47,467 nt of DNA, from positions 1-47,467 of the forward strand of contig JAPKDW010000004.1 in the NCBI GenBank assembly GCA_028822375.1, in the 5' to 3' direction. The stretch comes from Opitutaceae bacterium. Its GTDB lineage: Bacteria > Verrucomicrobiota > Verrucomicrobiia > Opitutales > Opitutaceae. The notes under the pieces were generated by a model that ran no database searches, had not been told where the DNA came from, and was given only the letters and a program-made list of their open reading frames with translations. Positions 17,545 through 25,382 of this stretch are shown one piece after another; the first letter of the stretch is position 1; each line of letters opens with the position of its first letter. The position numbers were made by a program, and so were the translations under genes.

Positions 17545-18192
17545 ATGAAAAACTCGCTGTTCGCTATTCTCGTTTTGGGCCTTGCGCTGTTGAGCGGGTG
17601 CCAATCGGTTTATTACGGGACCATGGAGAAAATGGGTTCCCATAAGCGGGATATCTTGGTCGACCGAGTCGAAGAAGCAAAGGGAGCTCAGGAGAATGCT
17701 CGAGCTCAGTTCGCGAATGCTTTCGATGAGTTCTTGGCAGTCTCGCAGGTCGATATTCAGGATTTGAAAAGCGCGTACGATCGCATCGAGGATTCGTTTC
17801 AACGAAGCGAACGGGATGCGCAAGCCGTTTGGGATCGAATCGATTCGATCAAGCGTGTTGGTAAAGCTTTGTTCAAAGAGTGGGAAGATGAATTGAATCA
17901 GTACGCGAGTCTTGAGCTGAGACGTTCGAGCGAAGATCAGATGAATCGAACGCGAGCGCTTTATTCGCGATTGATAACGGCGATGGAAAATGCAGCTAGC
18001 AAGATGGCTTCGGTTCTGGATGCATTTCGCGATCAAACGCTTTTCCTGAAGCACAATCTGAATGCTCAAGCGGTTGCGGCTCTCAATCAAACAACGATAA
18101 AATTACGCTATGAAGTGGATTTGCTGATACAGCAAATGTCGGCTTCGATCGAAGAGGCCAATGCCTTTATCGCCCAGATGCGAGCGGGATAG
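17545..18192 (+). CDS. DUF2959 family lipoprotein
   Basis: A 215-residue protein with a lipoprotein signal: LALLSGCQ with Cys at residue 19 as the lipidation site. Next comes the family pattern YYGTMEKMGSHKRDILVDRV, then long amphipathic helices (FDEFLAVSQVDIQDLKSAYD, FRDQTLFLKHNLNAQAVAAL) predicted to form coiled coils. Length equals that of other DUF2959 members. Function is unknown; the lipid anchor places it in the periplasm or outer membrane. It is monocistronic, between hairpin repeats on both sides. Confidence 0.85.
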   Translation: MKNSLFAILVLGLALLSGCQSVYYGTMEKMGSHKRDILVDRVEEAKGAQENARAQFANAFDEFLAVSQVDIQDLKSAYDRIEDSFQRSERDAQAVWDRIDSIKRVGKALFKEWEDELNQYASLELRRSSEDQMNRTRALYSRLITAMENAASKMASVLDAFRDQTLFLKHNLNAQAVAALNQTTIKLRYEVDLLIQQMSASIEEANAFIAQMRAG

Positions 18193-18280
18193 GAATTATG
18201 ACTAGTGCATCGTCTAAATAGTTTCGTTCATACCCTTATACAGCGAGCGACCTGCGAAAACGACAGCTAAGGTTTAATTA

Positions 18281-18349
18281 AACCACTGAGGACACTGATA
18301 TACACTGATGACTAGGCTCAATTCTATCATATCAGTGTCCTCAGTGGTT
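18281..18349. repeat. Perfect 21-bp inverted repeat (AACCACTGAGG type)
   Basis: AACCACTGAGGACACTGATA plus T (18281-18301) is exactly complementary to 18329-18349. The 27-base loop includes ACACTGATGA, another partial copy of the arm text. It lies between the convergent DUF2959 and DUF1080 genes and could act as a bidirectional transcript end, but has no U-tract. Confidence 0.75.
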
Positions 18350-18409
18350 ATCAAATTCCCAATGGTCGTTTCAATGATCATCTATGTATGAAATTTTCAA
18401 GATGATGTA

Positions 18410-19102
18410 CTAGAGTTCTTTGACTCGGATGTTGCGAAAGTAGATGGGAGCTCCGGCGTGTTTGCCTTGGAAGCCGATGTGTCCGCGAGTGGGCAATGTC
18501 GCCAGCGGTTTGCTGAGCCAAGAAGGGATTTCAGAACCGTCCGGATTGGTGGTGGGATGCGTCCATTTCGACATGTCTAGACGGTTGACGAGCGCTCCGT
18601 TGAGAGCGATGTCGATGATGTTATCTTTGGCGGTAATTGTGTAGCGGTTCCACTCGCCTGGTTGCTTGACGCGGCGTTCGGTTGCCGCGAGTCGGCCGAA
18701 TGCGGCTCCACATTGCCAGGTGGCAGGCGCTTCGGACCATTGTTTAGCATAGTCGTCGGCTATTTGTATTTCGACTGAATTTGGGATCCAGTCGTCGATG
18801 TCGCTCGCATAAACGACCACTCCGCTATTGGTGCCTTCAGCGGTTTTGAATTCAAGGTCGATAATGAAATTATCGTATTCCTTGGGGCTCCAAATATTGT
18901 GGTCCTCGGAGGCGGTAATGATTCCGTCGCTAATGCTCCAGACGCCCTTTGGGTCCTTGGCATTGGAAAGGTCGGCATTGAAGAGATTATTCCAGCCCTC
19001 GGTGGAAGTGTCAGGGTGAGCGCTTGGCTCAGGAGACGAACAACTAAGGAGTAGTAGAAAGGAGGCGAGGGAGGCAATGCGGAGGGTAGGAAAACATTTC
19101 AT
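18410..19102 (-). CDS. DUF1080 (3-keto-disaccharide hydrolase-like) lipoprotein
   Basis: A 230-residue protein whose signal ends in LLLLSCSSPEPS, so Cys is lipidated. The rest is a single DUF1080 domain: GWNNLFNADLSNAKDPKGVW, IITASEDHNIWSPKEYDNFI, TNSGVVVYASDIDDW, PGEWNRYTITAKDN and GHIGFQGKHAGAPIYFRNIR. These are the usual landmarks of the concanavalin-like fold. Predicted to act at the outer membrane or periplasm on keto-glycosides, or to bind glycans; the substrate is unknown. It precedes a small membrane protein gene on the same strand by nine bases in the opposite order, so both may be co-transcribed. Confidence 0.85.
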   Translation of the reverse strand: MKCFPTLRIASLASFLLLLSCSSPEPSAHPDTSTEGWNNLFNADLSNAKDPKGVWSISDGIITASEDHNIWSPKEYDNFIIDLEFKTAEGTNSGVVVYASDIDDWIPNSVEIQIADDYAKQWSEAPATWQCGAAFGRLAATERRVKQPGEWNRYTITAKDNIIDIALNGALVNRLDMSKWTHPTTNPDGSEIPSWLSKPLATLPTRGHIGFQGKHAGAPIYFRNIRVKEL

Positions 19103-19111
19103 GCATTACAT

Positions 19112-19429
19112 TTAGAATGCCTTTGTGGATACGAACTCAAGGCTCAAATAGAAATGGCTCCTTATGTATGGAAGGAGCCGATTGGTGGGCGAGTCGATTT
19201 GATCGCTGAATCGGTCTATTTCAAAAGCGCTTGGTACTTGTCCTTTGTTGCCGATTATTACGAGGACTAGGAGGACCGCGACGACGATCGCCGGTGGTAG
19301 TCCTGCAGGATCTAGCGTTATGTGGAAAAGCAGGAAATTAAATACGATCGACGAGAGAATAACCGTGACGAGACCGACGAGCTTATTGGTCGCGAGCAAG
19401 TAACGTGCGTAGAGGGAGGCTTTTCCCAT
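19112..19429 (-). CDS. Small two-helix membrane protein, unknown function
   Basis: A 105-residue protein with two hydrophobic segments, about residues 15-38 (KLVGLVTVILSSIVFNFLLF) and 44-60 (GLPPAIVVAVLLVLVII), then a polar tail that ends LSLEFVSTKAF. I recognise no family. Its stop is nine bases before the DUF1080 lipoprotein start, so it is probably the first gene of a two-gene unit. Coding is supported by the clean frame, membrane pattern and spacing. Confidence 0.55.
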   Translation of the reverse strand: MGKASLYARYLLATNKLVGLVTVILSSIVFNFLLFHITLDPAGLPPAIVVAVLLVLVIIGNKGQVPSAFEIDRFSDQIDSPTNRLLPYIRSHFYLSLEFVSTKAF

Positions 19430-19450
19430 AGGTATATTGTGGGTTATAGG

Positions 19451-19686
19451 AGGTAGGTTCGCTTGATAGACGAATGAATTATAGGTTTGATTGTGCCATA
19501 CACGCTGTATGACTCTTTAGAGAGTGCCTGGGGAAGCGTCTCTGTAGGAGCGGGTTTACCCCGCGATAAGGTAGGTTCGCTTGATAGACGAATGAATTAT
19601 AGGTTTGATTGTGCTATACACGCTGGATGACACTTTAGAGAGTGCCCGGGGAAGCGTCTCTGTAGGAGCGGGTTTACCCCGCGATA
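19451..19686. repeat. Tandem duplication of a 118-bp unit
   Basis: The unit starting AGGTAGGTTCGCTTGATAGA occurs at 19451-19568 and again at 19569-19686 with only a handful of differences (for example GTGCCATA versus GTGCTATA). A third start (GGGTAGGTTTGCGG) follows at 19687. Each unit ends in TGTAGGAGCGGGTTTACCCC, and the inverted form GGGATAAACCCGCTCCTACA closes the region near 19723-19742. It fills the gap before the metal permease gene; no coding sequence is seen. Confidence 0.85.
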
Positions 19687-19777
19687 GGGTAGGTTTGCGG
19701 AAGATTGATCAAGAGGAATCACGGGATAAACCCGCTCCTACAGCTTAGAAAGGGCGATTTCCGACTTGTTGAGGAAG

Positions 19778-20737
19778 TTAGGGAGAGGTGGTTTCTCTCT
19801 TGAAACTTCGTTTGACGAGTTTCGTTAGCAATCCTCGCTTGGGAGCCGCCATCCAGACAAGTCCGAATATGAAGCCGGCTATGACGGTCATGCCTCCGGC
19901 GATCGAAGCTTCAAGCCAGGTGGCCAAATGGAAACCGAGAACCGCGTAGAGCAAGGAGAATAGGATTGAAAGCCAGATCGCTTTAGGAAGCCGATCTGTG
20001 ATGAGTAGGGCAGTCGCTCCGGGGAAAATGATCATCGCGATTACCAAGACGACTCCAACCGATTCGAAGGAGCTGACGATTACGACCGAGAGAAAGAGCG
20101 TTAGCCCGTACTGGTAGCGAGTGGGGTTGATTCCGAGCGAGGCGGCGAGACCTGGGTCGAATGAGGTGACGAGCATTTCCTTGAAAAAGGCGATGAGTAG
20201 GCCAATCGCGATTACTGCGATGATGGCCATGCGGATAACGGGTTCGGGTCCGATTTCAACTCCTCCAAGCATGGCGATGTCTTGAAGTGGGATGAATCCG
20301 AGTTCGCCGTAGAGTACGCATTCCGCGTCGAGATCGATCTTGTCGGCGAAGACTGAAATCAGAATGATTCCGATTGCAAAAAGGCTTGAGAAGACGATGC
20401 CAATCGCAGCGTCTGGTTTGATGCGAGAAGAGTGGCGTATCGCTTCGATCAAGACGACTGTTGTGATCCCAGCGGCGATTGCCCCAAGCATCATGGGGAG
20501 TGTGTCTCGGGAGTTGGTGAGCAGAAACGCGATTGTGATGCCCGGTAGCAAGCTGTGGCTGATAGCGTCGCCAACCAGCGCCATGCGTCGGAGGATAACG
20601 AAGCAACCGACAAGTCCGCAAGTTCCGGATACAAGAAACCCCATCAATACTATCCAAAACGAATTGTCGCCGTATTCGGCCCAAGGCTGGACGAATACAG
20701 TGTGCCAATCGAAATCTGGAAAGAAATGTTCGCGCAT
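19778..20737 (-). CDS. Metal ABC transporter permease (second subunit, TroD/YtgD-like)
   Basis: A 319-residue membrane protein with about eight to nine helices. It shows FLVSGTCGLVGCFVILRRMA, LVGDAISHSLLPGITIAFL, SSFESVGVVLVIAMIIFPGA and TALLITDRLPKAIWLSILFS, the hallmarks of the Zn/Mn/Fe ABC-3 permease family. It follows the permease-repressor fusion gene by 59 bases and is the last gene of the operon. With the other permease it would form the heterodimeric channel. A basic C-terminal tail is present but there is no repressor domain here. Confidence 0.9.
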   Translation of the reverse strand: MREHFFPDFDWHTVFVQPWAEYGDNSFWIVLMGFLVSGTCGLVGCFVILRRMALVGDAISHSLLPGITIAFLLTNSRDTLPMMLGAIAAGITTVVLIEAIRHSSRIKPDAAIGIVFSSLFAIGIILISVFADKIDLDAECVLYGELGFIPLQDIAMLGGVEIGPEPVIRMAIIAVIAIGLLIAFFKEMLVTSFDPGLAASLGINPTRYQYGLTLFLSVVIVSSFESVGVVLVIAMIIFPGATALLITDRLPKAIWLSILFSLLYAVLGFHLATWLEASIAGGMTVIAGFIFGLVWMAAPKRGLLTKLVKRSFKRETTSP

Positions 20738-20796
20738 CTGATTAAGGATGAATTATGAGGTAAGAATGATGAAGTATTTGAGTCATTGGAATTCTA

Positions 20797-22236
20797 CTAC
20801 GGTTTTATGGCATCTCGGTTCGGGATGAGTTTTCCGTGGGGGTCGTGGATTGGGTTCTTGAGACGGGCTTCGATTCGGAGCACGATGTCTTCACCTAAAT
20901 GATGCTCGGTGTCTTCGGCGTCATCGTGAACGTGGTCTGTTTGGTACTGAGCAGCGTTGGTTAGGTAGAGCTCCCATAGGCGATGGTTGCGGACGATCTC
21001 ACAGGCGCGGTACCATCCTGGTTTTGTAAGCTCGAATTGAGCTTTGCCGCTCATTTTTGTACCGTTTGCTGTATCCAAACGCAAAGCCATGCCGGCTTTT
21101 ACAAGGTTTCGGATTTCCGCTTCGGTTTCGTGGAGGCTTGCGTTACGCTCGGTAGCGAGCTTGCCGGCTTCGAAAGCTCTCTTTGTGAATTGAGAGTTTT
21201 CGTTTAAATGGAAGACGGCTTTAAGTGTATTTTCTAGAGCGATACGTTTGCGCTGTTTGCGTCGCCGGAGTATCTTTGGAAGGAGTCCGTGTCGAGGCCC
21301 GAATAAGAGGGCGAGTAAGAAGATACTCGTGGCTCCGAGAACGATAAAAGGACCGGTTGGAAGATTGTTGGATAGGTAGGAAACGAAGGCGCCGATCGCT
21401 CCTGAGAGCATTCCGAACACCGCTGCGAGAACGAGCATCCAGTGCATCCGATCGGTCAGCAGAAAAGCTGCGGCTGCGGGAGTTATGAGCAAGGCCGAGA
21501 CGAGGACCACTCCAACGGCTTGGAGCGATACGACTACTGCGAACGTTAGCAAAGCCATGAGGGCGTAGTGCAATATCTTCACTGGCATTCCAAGCGCTTG
21601 GGCGAAGCCAATATCGAAGCTGATGACGAGGAATTCTTTGTAGAATAGCAAGATGACGACGACCGTTATTAGGGAGATTATTCCGAGTAGTCGAATGTCT
21701 CCGGAGGACAGGGCCGCGGCTTGGCCAAAGAAGAATTTGTCGAGGCCGGACTTGTTGCCCATCGCCAAGTTTTGGATGACGGTGGTCATGCAAATACCGA
21801 CTCCGTAGAACCCTGCTAGGACCATTCCCATGGCGCTGTCTTCTTTGAGATGAGTGGTTTGCTTAATCCAACCCACAAGGGCGACGCCTAAGATTCCTGC
21901 TGCGGTTGCTCCGACGAATATGGCCCATGGATCTTTCGACGCATTCCAGAGGAAGCCCATCGCGACGCCTGGCAATACGGCGTGCGAGAGGGTATCGCCG
22001 AGTAGGGAGAGTTTGCGAACGACCAGAAAACTGCCGAGAATTCCGCAGCAAAACCCGATCAACAAGGTGCCAATCAATGCAGTGCGAATGATTGGTTGCT
22101 GAAAAGAGAAGAAGTCTATGGCCTGTTCTGTCCAGGACGTTTCCGAGATATCACCGATCTTGGCCGCATGGGCTAAGATCGGCAGAGCCAGAAGCGCTAG
22201 CGTAAAGAGAATCTGTTTTCCGGCGCGGTTCATCAA
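20797..22236 (-). CDS. Metal ABC permease fused to a DtxR-like repressor domain (YtgCR architecture)
   Basis: A 479-residue fusion. Residues 1-25 look like a signal or first helix. About 45-315 is an ABC-3 permease (GSFLVVRKLSLLGDTLSHAV, VSLQAVGVVLVSALLITPAA). A strongly basic linker RRRKQRKR follows at 324-331. Residues 334-479 form a winged-helix plus metal-binding/dimerisation region: HETEAEIRNLVKAGMAL (wing helices), EIVRNHRLWELYL at 413-425, HVHDDAEDTEHHLGED around 435-450, and NPIHDPHGKLIPNRD, as in MntR/DtxR/IdeR. The same fusion is known in Chlamydia (YtgCR), where the repressor is released by cleavage. Whether cleavage occurs here is unknown. It overlaps the ATPase gene by four bases. 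Confidence 0.92.
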   Translation of the reverse strand: MMNRAGKQILFTLALLALPILAHAAKIGDISETSWTEQAIDFFSFQQPIIRTALIGTLLIGFCCGILGSFLVVRKLSLLGDTLSHAVLPGVAMGFLWNASKDPWAIFVGATAAGILGVALVGWIKQTTHLKEDSAMGMVLAGFYGVGICMTTVIQNLAMGNKSGLDKFFFGQAAALSSGDIRLLGIISLITVVVILLFYKEFLVISFDIGFAQALGMPVKILHYALMALLTFAVVVSLQAVGVVLVSALLITPAAAAFLLTDRMHWMLVLAAVFGMLSGAIGAFVSYLSNNLPTGPFIVLGATSIFLLALLFGPRHGLLPKILRRRKQRKRIALENTLKAVFHLNENSQFTKRAFEAGKLATERNASLHETEAEIRNLVKAGMALRLDTANGTKMSGKAQFELTKPGWYRACEIVRNHRLWELYLTNAAQYQTDHVHDDAEDTEHHLGEDIVLRIEARLKNPIHDPHGKLIPNRDAIKP

Positions 22237-23054
22237 CCTACATTGTCGCGCGTATCGCCATCGAATTTCTTGCGAGCGCGGCTGAGGGCTACTTCGGAAA
22301 GAATGCTCAAGCGTCCGCCGTAGGCGTTCTGTAGATTTTCGAAAGTGAAGACATCTGCCGTCTTCCCATAGGCGACGACGCGCATATTCAATAAAAGGAT
22401 ACGGTCAAAGTACTCGGGCGCGGTTGTGAGGTCGTGATGCACGACGATAAGCGTTTTGCCCTGGGCTTGTAGCTCGCGAAGGATTTCGATGATGGCGGCT
22501 TCGGTGGTAGCATCCACTCCGACAAAAGGTTCGTCCATTAGGTAGAGGTCGCTTTCTTGGGCTAGGGCGCGAGCGAGAAATACACGTTGTTGTTGGCCGC
22601 CGGAAAGATTGGAGATTTGACGAGTCGCATAGGAGGTCATCTTCACTTTCTCCAAACAGCTCATAGCGATTTCCTTGTCGGCTTTGCTAGGTCGTTTGAA
22701 AGGACCGAGTCGGCCGTAGCGTCCCATTAGGACTACGTCGAGAGCGTTGACCGGAAAATCCCAGTCAACGGATTCGCGTTGCGGGACGTAGCCGATTCGC
22801 GTGACAGCTTTCTTGAAGGGTTTTCCGAAAACTTTGATCCATCCGCTGGATACAGGAAGCAGACCCATGATGGCTTTGATGAGAGTCGACTTGCCCGCTC
22901 CATTGGGACCGACTACTCCGACGATAGAGCCCTTGGGGACTTTTAGGTCGATTCCGTAGAGAACGGGCCGTTTGGTATAGGCTACGGTAAGATCGTGGAC
23001 TTCGAGCGGCGCGGCGCTTTTAGAATTAGTTTGAGTTGTTGAAGAAGATTGCAT
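22233..23054 (-). CDS. Metal ABC transporter ATPase (TroB/YtgB-like)
   Basis: A 273-residue ABC ATPase: Walker [10 protein letters not shown] at 49-57, PQRESVDWDFPVNALDVVLM, the Q-loop region typical of Zn/Mn ATPases, signature LSGGQ at 150-154, Walker B YLMDEP at 171-176 and switch His in VVHHDL. Length is standard. It energises uptake through the two permeases. A 42-base gap separates it from the porin gene upstream, and it overlaps the fusion gene downstream by four bases. Confidence 0.92.
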   Translation of the reverse strand: MQSSSTTQTNSKSAAPLEVHDLTVAYTKRPVLYGIDLKVPKGSIVGVVGPNGAGKSTLIKAIMGLLPVSSGWIKVFGKPFKKAVTRIGYVPQRESVDWDFPVNALDVVLMGRYGRLGPFKRPSKADKEIAMSCLEKVKMTSYATRQISNLSGGQQQRVFLARALAQESDLYLMDEPFVGVDATTEAAIIEILRELQAQGKTLIVVHHDLTTAPEYFDRILLLNMRVVAYGKTADVFTFENLQNAYGGRLSILSEVALSRARKKFDGDTRDNVG

Positions 23055-23096
23055 CGACGTAGAGAAGGGAATCAGGACTTGGGTAAATCGGCAATT

Positions 23097-24200
23097 CTAG
23101 AAATCGGTCGTTAATCGTATGCCGGCGACGAGCGCGTCTTTGGAGGTTTCGCGCGCATTTAGAATCCATTGAATGCTTGGCTGAATGCTCCAGATCGCAG
23201 CGAGCTGGGACGCGTAGGTGATTTCGAATACTTCCTCAGCGGGTCTTATAGCGTCATCGCTGGAGAAACTCGTGCGGGAATAGGCTATTCCGAGAGTATC
23301 GTCCGGGCGGCTTTCGACAAATCCGTTTAAGTTGACCCCTAAGTCGAAGTAGCGCGTGACGGCGCTACGGTCGGATTTCGGATTAAATCCGATGCGCGAG
23401 AATACGCTGATCGAATCGCCGATTGAGTGGTCGACGATTGCGTAGAATGCGTGGTTGCCTTTGACGTTCGAGTCTTGGGAGAACGACTCGAAGATTCCGC
23501 TATGGTAGTAGGCGCCGATTTTGAATACGCTGTTCTGTTCTCTTGTTGCGTGATAATTCCAGCCTCGTTCGGCGATGAAGAAATATCCGGCCTCGCCGCC
23601 CATTTTCCAATTCAGTCCGTGATCGCTTTCGTTGCCTGGACCCGGGTCCCCTGCGTAGACTGCAGTTTTCCAGTAGCCGGTATTCAGTTCTTGGAGCCAC
23701 TCAATACCCGCTGATCCGACTGAGAAGATTGGAGCCGATACATTGGCCGATACTGTGGGAATGGCGCCGAAGTTCGCGTTGATGAAGAGAGCTCCCGATT
23801 CTGAAACGTAGAAGCTTTCATCGGAAGCAAGTTGTCCGAATCGAATATGCATGTCGTCGAAACTGTGTTCGAGCCAAGCGGTAAAGAGAATGACTTTGGA
23901 GTCGGTGATGATATTGCTGAAAACGCCAAAATCGCCCGTGAAGCCATCGACGTCGCGATCTCCGCCAAAAGCAAAGAAGTTGAAGTGTCCCTTGGTTTGT
24001 TCGCTCAGTTCGAAATCCGCTCCGAGGTCGATTAATCCCATTGAGCGATTGCCGGAGCCGACCCCACCGTCGAGAAGAGACCAGGTTTCTAAGGTCGCGG
24101 AGGCGTAGGGTTGGAAGAAATTGTTGGATTCGATTTCCTGTCCTGCGAGGGGCAGCCTAAATAGAGCAAGAGCGAGCAGGGCAGCGAAATTGCGTTTCAT
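23097..24200 (-). CDS. OprB-family carbohydrate-type porin within the metal operon
   Basis: A 367-residue outer-membrane protein with signal peptide (MKRNFAALLALALFRLPLAG). It is built of short beta-strands and ends in TTDF with a terminal Phe. Landmarks are GLIDLGADFELSEQTKGHFN, HIRFGQLASDESFYVSESGA and SIQPSIQWILNARETSKDAL, typical of OprB porins, which usually pass sugars. It lies 21 bases after the metal-binding protein gene and 42 before the ATPase, so it is co-transcribed with metal transport genes. The context suggests that it passes metal ions or metal complexes through the outer membrane; this is an inference. Confidence 0.8.
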   Translation of the reverse strand: MKRNFAALLALALFRLPLAGQEIESNNFFQPYASATLETWSLLDGGVGSGNRSMGLIDLGADFELSEQTKGHFNFFAFGGDRDVDGFTGDFGVFSNIITDSKVILFTAWLEHSFDDMHIRFGQLASDESFYVSESGALFINANFGAIPTVSANVSAPIFSVGSAGIEWLQELNTGYWKTAVYAGDPGPGNESDHGLNWKMGGEAGYFFIAERGWNYHATREQNSVFKIGAYYHSGIFESFSQDSNVKGNHAFYAIVDHSIGDSISVFSRIGFNPKSDRSAVTRYFDLGVNLNGFVESRPDDTLGIAYSRTSFSSDDAIRPAEEVFEITYASQLAAIWSIQPSIQWILNARETSKDALVAGIRLTTDF

Positions 24201-24221
24201 AGAATCGGACTCCGATGGGCT

Positions 24222-25181
24222 TTACCGCAACGCGTCGGCGATGGTAGAGATGTTTGCTTTGACCATGCCTTCGTAGGTCCCGACGTCGAAAGAATCGCCA
24301 TTGGCAGCGGTTTCAATATGGCCTGGAAGTCCCATGGCGTCAGAAAAAAGTTCTCCGCCGATCGCGCAGTCCGACGCTTCGCTGATACGTTGTATGGCTG
24401 CTGGGGATACGCTGGATTCTACGAAGATGGCTTTGATGTCGTTTTTTTTGATAAACTCAATGATCTTCACCATGTCGGCCAGTCCGGCTTCGCTTTGGGT
24501 CGAAATGCCCTGCACGCCTATGACGCGAAAATCAAAAGCGCGGCCGAAGTAATTATAGGCGTCATGGCTGGTGATGAGGACGCGCTGTTTTTCGGGGATC
24601 GTAGCCAGATAGTCTATACCCCATTGATAGTGGTTTTGGTAGGCTTGTTCGGTTGCTGCTCCGCGTTGGCGATATCCGTCGGCATGGTCGGGATCGATCT
24701 CGGCGAGGGCGTTTACGACCGTTTCAATGCAATGCGCCCAGAGGCGAGGGTCGAACCAAACATGCGGGTCGTAGTGACCTTCGAATTCGGCTTGTTCGAG
24801 AAGCTTCTCTTCAGGGATACTTTCGGTGACTGCGTAGACGGGTTTGTTACGACGCCCCAGTTTGACCAGGATATCGGCCAAACGGCCTTCGAGGTGGAGG
24901 CCATTGTAGAAAATAACGTCAGCGGATTGGAGGGTGTTGATATCCGGAGCGGTAGCTTTGTAGAGGTGGGGATCGACGCCCGGTCCCATGAGTCCGGAAA
25001 CTTCCGCCCGATCGCCCGCTACGGAACGGGCGAGATCGGCGACCATTGTGGTCGTTGCGGCAATGCGAATTGTATCGGCGGCGTAGCTGGTCGCAAAGAG
25101 AATTCCCGCGAGCAGAGTGAGCGATGTTCGAAAGACAAGCTGAACCTTAATGAAAGCGTGCATGGGTATAGCGTTCTGCAA
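24222..25181 (-). CDS. Periplasmic metal-binding protein of the ABC system (TroA-like)
   Basis: A 319-residue protein with a signal region (about residues 16-35). Candidate metal ligands are H72 (GVDPHLYKA), H140 (YDPHVWFDP), H206 (SHDAYNYF) and D281 (ELFSDAMG), that is three His and one Asp as in TroA. The His-rich loop of zinc-specific ZnuA is missing, and the third ligand is His rather than the Glu of PsaA/MntC proteins. Mn, Fe or Zn are possible. It is the first gene of a five-gene operon, and a palindrome candidate operator is about 47 bases ahead of its start. An earlier or later Met (residue 7) could be the real start. Confidence 0.9.
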   Translation of the reverse strand: MQNAIPMHAFIKVQLVFRTSLTLLAGILFATSYAADTIRIAATTTMVADLARSVAGDRAEVSGLMGPGVDPHLYKATAPDINTLQSADVIFYNGLHLEGRLADILVKLGRRNKPVYAVTESIPEEKLLEQAEFEGHYDPHVWFDPRLWAHCIETVVNALAEIDPDHADGYRQRGAATEQAYQNHYQWGIDYLATIPEKQRVLITSHDAYNYFGRAFDFRVIGVQGISTQSEAGLADMVKIIEFIKKNDIKAIFVESSVSPAAIQRISEASDCAIGGELFSDAMGLPGHIETAANGDSFDVGTYEGMVKANISTIADALR

Positions 25182-25227
25182 GGACTTTGAGTTCAGTCAA
25201 TTCTAATTTTTAGTTGGCAAAGAATTA

Positions 25228-25245
25228 ACTTTGACTAATCAAAGT
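25228..25245. promoter_or_regulatory. Candidate metal-repressor operator
   Basis: ACTTTGA (25228-25234) and TCAAAGT (25239-25245) form a perfect 7-base inverted repeat around CTAA. Size, AT-richness and position (about 47 bases ahead of the metal-binding protein start, overlapping where a promoter should lie) match DtxR/MntR-type boxes. The obvious ligand is the repressor domain fused to the permease of the same operon. No binding data; this is inference. Confidence 0.5.
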
Positions 25246-25298
25246 AGAAAACCTCTCGTATGAGCCGAATGATCGGGCTGGTTTTCTGTCTGGCGCGT

Positions 25299-25340
25299 CA
25301 TGACTTTTCAAATTACAACGTTGTAATTTTAAGAGTCATG
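25299..25340. repeat. 42-bp near-perfect palindrome with AATTACAACGTTGTAATT core
   Basis: The core AATTACAACGTTGTAATT (25311-25328) is an exact palindrome with a central CG. Outer arms CATGACTTTTCA and TTAAGAGTCATG extend the symmetry with two mismatches. It sits 43 bases past the stop of the methyltransferase and about 118 bases upstream of the metal-binding protein gene. The core resembles LacI-family operators in layout and is shared with 3229-3264. Function is unknown. Confidence 0.6.
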
Positions 25341-25382
25341 GATTTGGGGATCCGGCCCTTTGAGAGGATCGCTTGTGTGTGG

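Noticed and set aside
17389-18090. 233-codon minus-strand frame over the DUF2959 gene
   Set aside because: DUF2959 with its lipobox is clearly the real gene; the opposite frame has an Arg/Ser-rich, unstructured composition.
24318-25190. 290-codon plus-strand frame opposite the metal-binding protein gene
   Set aside because: It is a shadow of the TroA-like gene on the other strand. The minus-strand product has a complete fold with ligands, while the plus frame has no recognisable domain.
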